A stretch of DNA of 64,000 nt from an uncultured Alteromonadaceae bacterium (GCA_947501935.1 CANMXU010000025.1:1-64000), one strand, 5' to 3'; numbered from the stretch's first letter, positions 16,117 through 26,092 are shown. Notes: generated by a model from the letters alone, not told the origin. A program made the numbers and translations.

Positions 16117-18641
16117 ATAAGCCAATAACTATGTCAATTGATGATATGCCTGTTGCTGCTTTCTTTTTAGATGAGCTAGGTACTATCATTAATATTAACG
16201 ATAAAGTATCAATTTTACTGGGTTATCAAAGTGAAAGCTTAATAGGAAGTAATATCATCAAACTACTTCCTGATAACGCTAAACTTCAATACCAGCAAAT
16301 GAGCGAAAATTTGACCGCTGTAACCAAGCAGTCAATTCCCATGCAAGCCTTATCTTTTTGCCATAAAGATAAAACAATTCAGCCTTTCTCTGTAACCTTA
16401 TCTTCGGTAGCACATGGTAGTTTGATGTGCCTTTATCAAGATAATGATTTTGAAACTGAGCATAATCAAGACGGCCGGTTACTTGAGAGTGCTCATGCTG
16501 TATTGCAATGCATAAACGAGCCTTATTGGGAATGGCATGTTGGTCAAGATAATATGCATTTTTCTGCCCAGCTAATGTCGTTGCTTGGCTATGAAAAAAA
16601 AGCACTTACCACTTCAACTAATTTGTGGAAAAAGCATATATCAAGAGAACAGCTAAAAATTATCATTCCAAAAATAGAGCAACACTTAAACGGAGAGTCT
16701 CCCAATATAGATACAAACCTAACCTTGTCGACTCGTCAAAATGAACAACTTTGGGTCCATTTATTAGGCAAGGTATTAGAGTTTAAAGAAGGGAAGCCTT
16801 ATCGTATGTATGGCTCAGTTTCGAATATTACCGAGGCAAAGTCGTTACTTGAACAATTAAAAAAGCAAAATGAATATCTTAATTTGGCAGAAAAAGTGAG
16901 TAACTCAGGCCATTGGCGTTATGACGTGTTAGATAACAGTTTTTTTTGTTCGCCAGAAATTTATCATATTTTTGGTGTTAAAGCTGAGCAGTTTGAGTTC
17001 TCGTTAGACGCGGTAATAAGTTTTTATGATCTTAATGAACGTGACTTATTGCGAAGTAATATTATTGATGCACTCAAAAATGGCCACAGTTTTTATTGTA
17101 AAAAAAATATTACTCAGCCTATTGGTCGTAAATTAAAAGTAGAAACCATTGCCAATGTAGAACTTGATGACGAAGGTAAGGTTTGTTCATTTTTCGGGGT
17201 TTGCCGAGACGTATCGGCAACTGAAAATGCTTTTGAAAAATTAAAACTCCTCGCCATGGTAAATCACACTATTAAAGTGCCGATATTTTTTATTGACGAT
17301 AAAGATAATATTGTTTATCAAGATATTTCTTCTCAAGAGAATGGTAAAAACGTGGTGCTATTTAATTATGTTAACTTCAGCATCAGTGAATACTTAGCGT
17401 TAAAAAACAAAGCCAAAATAGAAGGCCAGATAAAACAAAACAATATTAGTTTTGATAAATTCACTACCATTTTCGATTTATCAGTAACTTACCAAGCGGA
17501 AGCTGGTATTTATATTTGGATTGTCGAAAACGTTACCGATAAATTTAGGAAAGAACAGCAACAAATTATTAGTAATCGTTTAGCCCTACTAGGCAATACG
17601 TTTGGCAGTGTGTCGCACGATATTAACAATGTTTTAGGGGTCGCGTTAGGCTCTATTGAAATGTTAGAGCTAAAATTCAAGCAGGGCTCAAAAGATGTTT
17701 CCTCCTATATTGACCGGGTTAAAAATGCTATCGATAAAGGCAAAAGTGTTACCGAGCGTTTATTGGCTTTTACCCGTAAACCAACCATAAAAGTTGTTCA
17801 ATTTAATCCAATTAAAGATATTGAAGATAACAAATACTTATTAAAACAAGTTGTTGTTACAAGTATCGGCTTAACTATTGATATTGACGACGCTGAGTGT
17901 TTAATCAAGTTCCCGCAAGGGGAGTTTATAAATATTTTATTAAATCTAGTCCTAAATGCCCAAGACGCTATTCAAGAAAAAGGCCTTAGCGGACAGATTG
18001 TAATTTCAGCTAATACTAGCGCGGCCAATACCTTAGAAATTCATGTAAAAGATAGCGGTGTAGGAATAAAACCAGAAAACCTTACTAAGGTATTTGACCC
18101 TTTTTATAGTAGTAAATCGGTTAATAAAGGCAATGGTATTGGTTTGGCAAATGTTTACAGCACCATGTATAAACATAACGGGCAAGTATTGGTTGAAGGA
18201 GAAAGTGAACTCGGCGGGGCGCATTTTACCTTAGTGTTTCCTTGTGAACCTATTATCACTAGGAGTAAACCACAGGTGCAGAAAAAAGATAATTTACATA
18301 TTGCTAATAAAAGGGTGCTTATTTTGGATGATGAAATAAGTATTGCTGAATTTGTTGCGATGTATTTAGAAAGTGAAGGGGCCAGCTGTGTGCACGTGAG
18401 TAGTAAAAAGTCATTATTGGCGACTCTTAACGAAGGTTTATGTTTTGATATGTTTATTACCGACATGATATTACCTGACTTTACTGGTAGGGAAGCAGTT
18501 GATTTTGTGAAAGAAAAATATCCCGATATTGATGTTTACTCGATTAGCGGCTACATTGCTCAAGAAGATCGACAGTGGAATTATCCAGTATTAAGAAAAC
18601 CATTTAATTCAAAAGAACTGGCTGATTTTTTACTTCATTAA
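16113..18641 (+). CDS. PAS-containing hybrid histidine kinase with C-terminal receiver
   Basis: An 842-residue soluble kinase; I see no TM segment. Three PAS domains are recognisable at about 8-110, 125-245 and 255-370 (GYQSESLIGS; SLLGYEKKAL; SGHWRYDVLDNSFFCSPEIY), then a less clear fourth. The kinase core has H-box His502 (SVSHDINNVLGV), NLVLNAQDAI and DSGVGIKPENLTKVFDPF. The C-terminal receiver has phosphoacceptor Asp784 (FITDMILPDFTG). It has no HPt domain, so a separate phosphotransfer protein is needed; one is fused to the GGDEF protein downstream. The TTG start at 16113 overlaps the preceding TGA, with AGGA nine bases upstream; ATG 16131 is the alternative. Confidence 0.87.
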   Translation: MNKPITMSIDDMPVAAFFLDELGTIININDKVSILLGYQSESLIGSNIIKLLPDNAKLQYQQMSENLTAVTKQSIPMQALSFCHKDKTIQPFSVTLSSVAHGSLMCLYQDNDFETEHNQDGRLLESAHAVLQCINEPYWEWHVGQDNMHFSAQLMSLLGYEKKALTTSTNLWKKHISREQLKIIIPKIEQHLNGESPNIDTNLTLSTRQNEQLWVHLLGKVLEFKEGKPYRMYGSVSNITEAKSLLEQLKKQNEYLNLAEKVSNSGHWRYDVLDNSFFCSPEIYHIFGVKAEQFEFSLDAVISFYDLNERDLLRSNIIDALKNGHSFYCKKNITQPIGRKLKVETIANVELDDEGKVCSFFGVCRDVSATENAFEKLKLLAMVNHTIKVPIFFIDDKDNIVYQDISSQENGKNVVLFNYVNFSISEYLALKNKAKIEGQIKQNNISFDKFTTIFDLSVTYQAEAGIYIWIVENVTDKFRKEQQQIISNRLALLGNTFGSVSHDINNVLGVALGSIEMLELKFKQGSKDVSSYIDRVKNAIDKGKSVTERLLAFTRKPTIKVVQFNPIKDIEDNKYLLKQVVVTSIGLTIDIDDAECLIKFPQGEFINILLNLVLNAQDAIQEKGLSGQIVISANTSAANTLEIHVKDSGVGIKPENLTKVFDPFYSSKSVNKGNGIGLANVYSTMYKHNGQVLVEGESELGGAHFTLVFPCEPIITRSKPQVQKKDNLHIANKRVLILDDEISIAEFVAMYLESEGASCVHVSSKKSLLATLNEGLCFDMFITDMILPDFTGREAVDFVKEKYPDIDVYSISGYIAQEDRQWNYPVLRKPFNSKELADFLLH

Positions 18642-18862
18642 TTATCTAAGGGTAATACGCTAAAGTAAATTTTATGTGATTGATGTTGTGGGTTTTTTAA
18701 ATAACGCTACAATATAAACTAAGAGCTTTTTAAATTTAATTGTTTAAAATTAATGGATTAGTACAATGTCATTAACGTTTATATTTTGACAATGTTCCTG
18801 ATAACTTTAACGCTCGTTACCTGCCGATTTCCGATAAAGTTTATAGAGCTGATGAGAGTGAT

Positions 18863-20215
18863 ATGTATAATATTTTAGCCGTTGATGATGCCAAAGATAC
18901 CTTGATGTTGCTAGAGTTTGATTTAGTCGATGAAGGTTACCAAGTCGTTACTGCAAATGGTGGTGAAGCTGCTTTAAAAATTGTTAATGAACAAAATATC
19001 GATCTTATCTTACTTGATATGTATATGCCGGGCTTGTCGGGTTTGGCCACACTTGAGCAGCTTAAATCCATAGCGAGTAGTCAAAATATTCCAGTGATCA
19101 TGCTATCCGCCTCTAATGACGAGGATGAAATTGTTGCTGCGTTAGAGCTTGGCGCTGATGATTATGTGACCAAACCTTATATTGCTAAAGTACTACTTGC
19201 ACGGATTCGAACGGCATTGCGGTTAATGGAAAAAACCGTAGAGTTAGAGCGCTTAGCTAAAACAGATTTTCTCACTAATATTAATAACCGCGGAAGTTTT
19301 GAAGACTTAGCTACTAAAGCTATTAGCCAATGTGTTCGCAATAAATACAACCTTGTTATAGCCATGTTTGATATTGACTTTTTCAAACAAGTAAATGATG
19401 TTCATGGTCATGAGGCGGGCGATAAAGTATTGATCGCCTTTTCAGCCATATTGGCAGAAAGCTTTCGTGATTATGATATTGTCGGTCGTATTGGCGGCGA
19501 AGAATTTGCAGTGTGTATGCCAGATATTTCACAAGCAGATGCTCAAAATGCCTGTGAACGTTTGCGTGAGCGTGTTGAGTGTTTTCAATTAACTTTTAAT
19601 CAAGAGGTCATTGCCGTTACTGTAAGTATTGGTATGTCGAAGCTTGATGAAAAATCTTATGAATTACATGACTTATTGAGGAATGCGGATGATGCGCTTT
19701 ATCAAGCAAAATCATCAGGAAGAAATAAAGTCATTTCTTTTAACAATGATAATGACAGTAAAAGTGATGTTCATGAACCGACCACTTTAGGTATTGATAT
19801 ATCGTCGGTAATTGACGATTCTAACCATGAGCTTAGCCAATCACTAGACTCTTCAGCTGAACCATCAGAACAATATCCCGGAATTGATTACAGTATTGGT
19901 GTTGCCAATGTATTAGGTGATGATAACTTATTTTCTCAAATACTTGATATGTTTTATGAAGACCATCATCAAGATGCCGAAAAAATCAATCAAGCTATCG
20001 AAACCTTAGATCATGAAACAATTAAACATATGGTGCATACGCTAAAAGGTGTTGCTTGCTCTGTCGGGGCAATGCAGTTATTTGAATTCACTAAAATACT
20101 GGATCATGCCATTAATAACCAAGAAAGTGACAAATATGTGCAGCTGTTTCAACCAGTACAAGTTGAATTAATTAAAGTCATGTCAGGAATAGAGCAAGGG
20201 GCTAAAGCGCGTTAA
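18863..20215 (+). CDS. Response regulator REC-GGDEF-HPt diguanylate cyclase
   Basis: A 450-residue protein with a receiver (LILLDMYMPGLSG, phosphoacceptor near Asp53), a GGDEF domain with GGEEF at 211-215 and I-site RDYD nine residues ahead, and a C-terminal HPt domain at about 350-445 with His392 (VHTLKGVACSVGA). It should make c-di-GMP under control of receiver phosphorylation. The HPt could accept phosphate from the hybrid kinase encoded upstream, which lacks its own HPt. The gap of about 220 bases before this gene leaves open whether it shares a transcript with the cluster. Confidence 0.9.
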   Translation: MYNILAVDDAKDTLMLLEFDLVDEGYQVVTANGGEAALKIVNEQNIDLILLDMYMPGLSGLATLEQLKSIASSQNIPVIMLSASNDEDEIVAALELGADDYVTKPYIAKVLLARIRTALRLMEKTVELERLAKTDFLTNINNRGSFEDLATKAISQCVRNKYNLVIAMFDIDFFKQVNDVHGHEAGDKVLIAFSAILAESFRDYDIVGRIGGEEFAVCMPDISQADAQNACERLRERVECFQLTFNQEVIAVTVSIGMSKLDEKSYELHDLLRNADDALYQAKSSGRNKVISFNNDNDSKSDVHEPTTLGIDISSVIDDSNHELSQSLDSSAEPSEQYPGIDYSIGVANVLGDDNLFSQILDMFYEDHHQDAEKINQAIETLDHETIKHMVHTLKGVACSVGAMQLFEFTKILDHAINNQESDKYVQLFQPVQVELIKVMSGIEQGAKAR

Positions 20216-20323
20216 ATTAAGCTACAGCGAGTTGAGGCGTTCTTTGATTTAGAATTTCGACGTTCTTATAAGTTTGGCTTTTATTAAAGGCGATAACTAA
20301 AGTTTTACTGTTTAACCAATTAT

Positions 20324-20662
20324 CTAGTCAATGCTTAAGGTTAAATTAGATTTAGGAATACAACAGCAGGGGAGAATTTCACCTTCGCCAACATAGGCTA
20401 ACGGCTCACCATTGGGATAACAGATCTCACCACTTTCTAAAGTAATTCGACACGCCCCACAATAGCCATCACGACAATGATAGTGTACTTCTACATTCGC
20501 AGATTCAATACATTCTAGCAGGGTATTATGATGTTCCTGAAAAGGAATTTTTTTACTGTCAACACTGATAATAGGTTGTGTCATTGTTGAGGTTTTATCT
20601 TGAGTGTTTATGGCGATATTATCTGTACTGTCAAAGTAATTAACCGCGCTATCATGTAACAT
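20324..20662 (-). CDS. yfaE: 2Fe-2S ferredoxin YfaE, RNR cofactor maintenance
   Basis: A plant-type [2Fe-2S] ferredoxin that supplies electrons to keep the diferric-tyrosyl radical of NrdB active. The cluster cysteines lie in HCRDGYCGACR and ILPCCCIP, as in E. coli YfaE. From the first Met it has 112 residues, but E. coli YfaE has 84; the internal ATG at 20584 would give 86 residues starting MTQPIISVD. Neither start has a strong ribosome binding site. It follows nrdB by about 54 bases on the same strand, the usual nrdA-nrdB-yfaE order. Confidence 0.9.
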   Translation of the reverse strand: MLHDSAVNYFDSTDNIAINTQDKTSTMTQPIISVDSKKIPFQEHHNTLLECIESANVEVHYHCRDGYCGACRITLESGEICYPNGEPLAYVGEGEILPCCCIPKSNLTLSID

Positions 20663-20716
20663 AATTGCAGCCTATTGCTGAGGCATGTTAACAGCGCGGT
20701 TAGTTAATATCATGGC

Positions 20717-21847
20717 TTAAAGATCAAAATCATCAAAGTCATTACTAGAAACCGACGAGTCTACTTGACCAACAAGGTAGCTTGATATTTCAGTTTCTTG
20801 AGGTGCTACTTGTACGTTATCACTTGATAAATAGGCGTTAATCCAAGGTAGCGGGTTGGTTTTTATCTCAAAAGGAGAGTCTAAGCCAATCGCGCTCATG
20901 CGTTGATTAGAAATGTATTCAATGTATTGTTTTAAAATTTCAGCGTTGAGGCCGATCATTGAACCGTCTTTGAATAAATAGTCTGCCCATTCTTTTTCTT
21001 GCTCAACCACATCGATGAAAATTTGACGACCTTGGTCTTTCATTTCACGAGAGATTTCTTCCATTTCAGGATCATCTTTACCATTAGCCCAAAGGTTTAA
21101 AATGGTTTGTGTGCCGGTTAAATGCAAAGCTTCGTCACGCGCAATTAATTTGATGATTTTAGCATTACCTTCAAGTAACTCACGTTCTGCAAAGGCGAAT
21201 GAACAAGCAAAACTTACATAAAAGCGAATCGCTTCAAGGGCATTTACTGAGCAAATTGCTAAAAATAAACGCTCTTTTAGCTTACGCTGACTAACTTCAA
21301 TAGATTTACCGTCAACTTCATAGGTGCCTTCACCTTGAGATTGAAATAACTGTGTGGTGATAATGACATCATCAAAGTACTTAGCAATACTACTGGCACG
21401 ATTTAAAATTGCGGGGTTAACGACAATATCATCGAATACTTCACCTGGGTCGGTAAATAAATTACGTAAAATATGGGTATATGAACGAGAGTGGATCGTT
21501 TCACTAAATGCCCATGTTTCGACCCAAGTTTCAATTTCAGGTAAAGATACTAGCGGTAATAATACTGCGTTAACAGAGCGTGCCGCCATGCTATCAAGCA
21601 AGGTTTGATATTTTAAGTTAGAAATAAAAATATGGCGCTCAGAAGCGGTTAAACTTTGCCAATCAGCACGATCTTTAGAAACATCTACTTCTTCCGGACG
21701 CCAGAAAAACGATAACTGTTTTTCAATTAAACGTTCAAAGTTAACAAACTTTTGCTGATCATAGCGGCTTACATTAACATTTTGGCCAAAAAACATTGGC
21801 TCTTTTAAGGCATCATTGGGTGTTTGATTAAACGTGCTGTACGTCAT
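20717..21847 (-). CDS. nrdB: Class Ia ribonucleotide reductase small subunit
   Basis: NrdB (376 residues) carries the di-iron centre and tyrosyl radical used for deoxynucleotide synthesis. The radical Tyr123 lies in HSRSYTHILRNL, matching E. coli Tyr122. The C-terminal tail YLVGQVDSS...DFDDFDL is the part that docks to NrdA. AGGAA lies seven bases upstream of the ATG. The gene is about 87 bases downstream of nrdA and is followed by the maintenance ferredoxin. Confidence 0.97.
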   Translation of the reverse strand: MTYSTFNQTPNDALKEPMFFGQNVNVSRYDQQKFVNFERLIEKQLSFFWRPEEVDVSKDRADWQSLTASERHIFISNLKYQTLLDSMAARSVNAVLLPLVSLPEIETWVETWAFSETIHSRSYTHILRNLFTDPGEVFDDIVVNPAILNRASSIAKYFDDVIITTQLFQSQGEGTYEVDGKSIEVSQRKLKERLFLAICSVNALEAIRFYVSFACSFAFAERELLEGNAKIIKLIARDEALHLTGTQTILNLWANGKDDPEMEEISREMKDQGRQIFIDVVEQEKEWADYLFKDGSMIGLNAEILKQYIEYISNQRMSAIGLDSPFEIKTNPLPWINAYLSSDNVQVAPQETEISSYLVGQVDSSVSSNDFDDFDL

Positions 21848-21934
21848 TATTTATTCCTAAACTGCCGCGCAGGTTTAGCGCGACATAACTTAATATGGTT
21901 GTTTTTATTCAATAAATTGAGTAATTAAAAAGTG

Positions 21935-24208
21935 CTATATTTTACACGCGCCGCCGGCACAATCGTCATCTTCAACCTCAACTTGGCTGTCGTCTGCGCC
22001 ATCTCGAGTATTGTGGTAGTACATGGTTTTAACACCAAGTTTATAAGCGGTTAAAATATCTTTTAAGATTTGCTTAATTGGCACTTTGCCACCTTCAAAG
22101 CGAGAAGGATCGTAATTGGTATTGGCTGAAATGGTTTGGTCAACAAACTTTTGCATAATACCGACTAGCTGCAAATAACCTTCGTTACTTGGAATATTCC
22201 ACAGAAGTTCATAATTATGTTTAAGTCGCTGATACTCAGGAACTACTTGTTTTAATATACCATCTTTACTCGCTTTCACGCTGATAAGTCCGCGTGGTGG
22301 TTCAATACCATTGGTTGCATTTGAAATTTGCGATGATGTTTCTGAAGGCATTAACGCTGAAAGGGTTGAGTTTCTAACCCCATGCTCTTTAATGCTAGCA
22401 CGTAAACCTTCCCAATCTAAATGTAAGGGCTCACCAGTAATATTATCGATTTCTTTTTTATAAGTATCGATAGGCAAAATGCCTTGGGCTAAACGTGTTT
22501 CATTAAATTTAGGACAAGCGCCTTGCTCTTGAGCCAACTGATTAGAAGCTTTGAGTAAATAATACTGTATGGCTTCGAAAGTTCTATGAGTTAAGTTATT
22601 GGCACTGCCGTTTGAGTAGAAAACTTCATTTTTTGCTAAATAATAAGCGTAGTTAATAACACCTATACCTAAGGTACGACGGGCCATAGTTGCGCTATAT
22701 GCAGCAGGTACCGGGTAGTCTTGATAATCTAATAAATTGTCAAGTGCACGTACCGCTAAATCGGCTAAGCCGTCTAGTTCATCTAAGCTGTCAATAGCGC
22801 CAAGGTTGAATGCTGACAGGGTACATAAGGCAATTTCACCATCTGGGTCATTCACATCGTTCATCGGCTTAGTTGGTAAAGCAATTTCTAAACACAAGTT
22901 ACTTTGACGAATAGGCGCTTGTAATGGATCAAATGGGCTATGGGTATTACAGTGATCAACGTTTTGTAAATAAATTCGACCTGTGCTGGCACGTTCTTGA
23001 GCAAACAAGGTAAATATCTCAATCGCTTTAATGCGTTTTTTACGAATGCTGTCATCAGCTTCATATTGTAGATAAAGTTGTTCAAATTTATCTTGGTCTT
23101 CAAAGAATGCGTCGTATAGGCCTGGCACATCGCTAGGGCTAAATAAGGTGATTGACTGGCCTTTAATTAAGCGCTGGTACATTACTTTGTTAAATTGCAC
23201 GCCGTAGTCAAGGTGACGAACACGGTTCTCTTCCACACCACGATTATTTTTTAATACCAGTAAGCTTTCAACTTCTAAATGCCAAAGTGGATAAAACAAA
23301 GTAGCTGCGCCGCCGCGAACGCCACCTTGCGAACAACTTTTAACGGCTGTTTGAAAATGCTTATAAAAAGGAATACAACCGGTATGGAAGGCTTCACCGT
23401 TACGAATAGTGCTGCCTAATGCGCGAATACGACCGGCATTCACGCCGATACCAGCACGCTGAGATACGTACTTAACAATTGCACTAGAAGTCGCGTTAAT
23501 CGAGTCTAAACTGTCACCACATTCAATTAATACACACGATGAAAATTGACGAGTAGGAGTACGAACGCCCGCCATAATTGGCGTTGGTAAAGAAATTTTA
23601 AAAGTTGAAATTGCGTTGTAAAAGCCTTCAACATAAGCCAGACGAGTTTCTTGTGGGTATTTCGCAAATAAACACGCTGCTACTAATATATAAAGAAATT
23701 GTGCACTTTCATAAATTTCACCCGTTACGCGATTTTGAACGAGATACTTGCCTTCTAACTGCTTAACTGCGGCATAACTGAAGTCTAAGTCTCGACTGTG
23801 ATCAAGAAACCCTTCCATTTGTTCAAATTCAGCTTGGCTATAATCGGCTAATAAATGTTGGTCGTACTTGCCTGCCTCAACTAAATTAACGACGTGTTCA
23901 TAAAGTTTTGGTGGCTCGAATTTTCCGTAAGCTTTTTTACGTAAATGAAATATTGCTAAGCGTGCTGACAAATACTGGTAATCAGGAGTTTCTTCTGAAA
24001 TAAGATCAGCCGCTGCTTTAATGATGGTTTCATGAATATCTTCAGTTTTAATTCCGTCATAAAACTGAATGTGTGATTTTAATTCAACTTGCGACACGGA
24101 AACATCGTCTAAACCAGCCGCTGCCCAAGCAATAACACGGTGGATTTTTTCTAAGTCGATGGTTTCTTTTTCGCCATTACGCTTCGTTACAAAGAGGTTG
24201 CTATTCAT
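21935..24208 (-). CDS. nrdA: Class Ia ribonucleotide reductase large subunit
   Basis: NrdA (757 residues) reduces ribonucleoside diphosphates to deoxy forms. It starts with an ATP-cone allosteric domain (FVTKRNGEKETIDLEKIHRV), so it should respond to ATP/dATP. The catalytic barrel includes SSCVLIECGDS, NLCLEIALP and PSETSSQISNATNGIEPPRG. The C-terminal redox pair is in DDCAGGACKI (Cys750, Cys755), which accepts electrons from thioredoxin or glutaredoxin. The two NrdR boxes about 125-170 bases upstream indicate repression when dATP is plentiful. Confidence 0.97.
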   Translation of the reverse strand: MNSNLFVTKRNGEKETIDLEKIHRVIAWAAAGLDDVSVSQVELKSHIQFYDGIKTEDIHETIIKAAADLISEETPDYQYLSARLAIFHLRKKAYGKFEPPKLYEHVVNLVEAGKYDQHLLADYSQAEFEQMEGFLDHSRDLDFSYAAVKQLEGKYLVQNRVTGEIYESAQFLYILVAACLFAKYPQETRLAYVEGFYNAISTFKISLPTPIMAGVRTPTRQFSSCVLIECGDSLDSINATSSAIVKYVSQRAGIGVNAGRIRALGSTIRNGEAFHTGCIPFYKHFQTAVKSCSQGGVRGGAATLFYPLWHLEVESLLVLKNNRGVEENRVRHLDYGVQFNKVMYQRLIKGQSITLFSPSDVPGLYDAFFEDQDKFEQLYLQYEADDSIRKKRIKAIEIFTLFAQERASTGRIYLQNVDHCNTHSPFDPLQAPIRQSNLCLEIALPTKPMNDVNDPDGEIALCTLSAFNLGAIDSLDELDGLADLAVRALDNLLDYQDYPVPAAYSATMARRTLGIGVINYAYYLAKNEVFYSNGSANNLTHRTFEAIQYYLLKASNQLAQEQGACPKFNETRLAQGILPIDTYKKEIDNITGEPLHLDWEGLRASIKEHGVRNSTLSALMPSETSSQISNATNGIEPPRGLISVKASKDGILKQVVPEYQRLKHNYELLWNIPSNEGYLQLVGIMQKFVDQTISANTNYDPSRFEGGKVPIKQILKDILTAYKLGVKTMYYHNTRDGADDSQVEVEDDDCAGGACKI

Positions 24209-24331
24209 GAAAGACCTGTGATCGAGATTATAATTGGTGTTGTATATCCATTTCCATAATGGAAGGCTTATTATTGTTGTTTTTTATACTAATGAAAGAT
24301 AGCGTGTGAATACGTAAATTGGTTATTACAT

Positions 24332-24378
24332 ACACTATATCTAGGGGGTATTTAAAAACTGATCACAAGATAGTGAGG
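24332..24378 (-). promoter_or_regulatory. Pair of NrdR boxes upstream of nrdAB
   Basis: Two 16-bp sites resemble the NrdR consensus acaCwAtATaTwGtgt: ACACTATATCTAGGGG at 24332-24347 and TCACAAGATAGTGAGG at 24363-24378. Their starts are 31 bp apart, three helical turns, the spacing expected for NrdR pairs. They lie in the 430-base gap upstream of nrdA. NrdR itself is not in the window. The rest of the gap (24379-24638) is AT-rich with nothing else I can name. Confidence 0.8.
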
Positions 24379-24638
24379 TTTAGCTTGATTTGCAAGTGCT
24401 AATATTTAAGAGTAATTACTCTTTAAAGCTTAAATTAAAGCAGGGTTAGTAACAACTAACTTAGTAGCGCTTTTTATTTTTGATTTTTACGAAAGGCAAC
24501 GATTTTTTTAAGTTAATTTTACCCTATATAATAATTGTTAGGTGTTTTTTCGAGTTGTTATTACAATTTCACATATGTGTGATTTAATTATTTAAAATCA
24601 ATGTCTTGTGGTTGTTGCTTTATAATTAAACAAGCTGA

Positions 24639-25310
24639 TTATAAAATAATCTTTGAGATATCAAGTGGTGAGTTGGCTAATAAATTTGCTTGCCAGCTTT
24701 GGCAGAGGTTAGGGTCAATAATATAACCCCACATAGCCGCAATCGAAAACATACCGGCAGCATTACCAGCTTCGATATCTCTTGGTGCGTCACCCACATA
24801 AAGACAGTTTTGTGGTGATACCTTCATTTGTTCACTGGCATAATACAGTGGTGCAGGGTGAGGCTTTCTTTGTGCTAAAGTATCTCCACCTACCATAACT
24901 TGAGAAGTAGCTAGTTCGGGAAAGTGAGGCAATAATAAGGAAGTAAGACCTTCAGGTTTGTTGGTTACAATTCCCCAAGGAATACTTGCTTGGTCTAATT
25001 GTTTAATTAAGTCAGCAACCCCCTTATATAAGCAGGTATGTTCGGCAATATTATCTTGATAATAGCTAAGAAACTCAGCTCTTAGTACTTCATAATCAAA
25101 TGTTTTAAGTTGCTCACCAAAGCCAAGGGTTAATAGACCTAAGGCACCGTCAGAAGCTACTGGACGGTAATGCTCCCTTAATACTAATGGCATATTGTGT
25201 TTAGCTAAGACAAAATTTAATGCTTCACCTAGATCGTTGGCGGTATCTAATAAAGTACCGTCTAAATCAAATAATACGCCGTTAATATTTTGTGGAAGTG
25301 TTTTATTCAT
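24639..25310 (-). CDS. HAD phosphatase, Gph- or MupP-like
   Basis: A haloacid-dehalogenase-family phosphatase with motif I FDLDGTLLDT, motif II Thr in GIVTNKPEG, Lys in QRKPHPAP and motif IV YVGDAPRDIEAG. I choose ATG 25310 (223 residues); GTG 25325 would add five residues. The substrate could be phosphoglycolate (Gph) or N-acetylmuramic acid 6-phosphate (MupP). In Pseudomonas, mupP sits next to ubiG just as here, which favours MupP, but the sequence alone does not decide. It lies downstream of ubiG in the same direction. Confidence 0.85.
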   Translation of the reverse strand: MNKTLPQNINGVLFDLDGTLLDTANDLGEALNFVLAKHNMPLVLREHYRPVASDGALGLLTLGFGEQLKTFDYEVLRAEFLSYYQDNIAEHTCLYKGVADLIKQLDQASIPWGIVTNKPEGLTSLLLPHFPELATSQVMVGGDTLAQRKPHPAPLYYASEQMKVSPQNCLYVGDAPRDIEAGNAAGMFSIAAMWGYIIDPNLCQSWQANLLANSPLDISKIIL

Positions 25311-25372
25311 AGCTATTGTTAGCACCTTGTAAATTATTTATTTTTTATGGCTTTACTACTAAGGCGATACGA

Positions 25373-26092
25373 TTAAAGCTTTCGACAACATAAAATGTAA
25401 TTAACGTCTAATTCATCAATTAGTTTATGATTTTCTGTTAGTGGGTTGTAATGTATGCCTGCTGCGTCAATACATTTTAAATCATAGGCCTCAGCCCAGT
25501 TGATAAGGGTTGATGGCCGAATAAAGTGGTCATGATCATGGGTGCCGTCAGGTACTAGTTTGAATACTTTTTCTGCGGCTAAAATAGCGAGTAGGTATGA
25601 CTTTATGGTTTTATTTAACGTTGAAAAAAATACTAAACCGCCTGGCTTTACCATTTGCGCACAAGCACGAATGATAGATTCAGGATCAGGTACATGCTCA
25701 AGCATTTCCATACATGTTACCGCATCATAATTTTGTGCATGGCTGTTTGCTTGCTCTTCTGCGGTAATTTTTTTGTAGTCAACTTTTACGTTAGCTTCTA
25801 ATGCGTGTAATTTGGCAACATTAAGTGGCTCTGTGCCCATATCAATGCCGGTAACATCAGCGCCTAGTTTCGCTAAACTTTCAGCTAATATTCCGCCACC
25901 ACAGCCAACATCAATAATTTTCTTTTCGAAAACCTCACCTAAGTGCTGAACAATAAATTGTCTACGCAATGGATTAATTTGATGAAGCGGCTTGAAATCA
26001 CCTGAGAGATCCCACCATTGGCTGGCAACTTTTTCAAATTTAGCAATTTCATCAGGGTTTACATTAAGGGTGGTATTAGCAGAATGAGACAT
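25373..26092 (-). CDS. ubiG: Ubiquinone O-methyltransferase UbiG
   Basis: UbiG (239 residues) carries out both O-methylations in ubiquinone synthesis, using S-adenosylmethionine. The N terminus has the family stretch EIAKFEKVASQWWD, then SAM motif I DVGCGGGILAE, the acidic residue in GIDMG, and EMLEHVPDP. Length matches E. coli UbiG (240). It is transcribed away from gyrA; the divergent gap is about 500 bases. Confidence 0.96.
   Translation of the reverse strand: MSHSANTTLNVNPDEIAKFEKVASQWWDLSGDFKPLHQINPLRRQFIVQHLGEVFEKKIIDVGCGGGILAESLAKLGADVTGIDMGTEPLNVAKLHALEANVKVDYKKITAEEQANSHAQNYDAVTCMEMLEHVPDPESIIRACAQMVKPGGLVFFSTLNKTIKSYLLAILAAEKVFKLVPDGTHDHDHFIRPSTLINWAEAYDLKCIDAAGIHYNPLTENHKLIDELDVNYILCCRKL

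Noticed and set aside
18776..18862. In-frame open extension upstream of the REC-GGDEF-HPt gene
   Set aside because: Twenty-nine codons are stop-free but contain no ATG, GTG or TTG start, and the receiver domain begins normally at ATG 18863.
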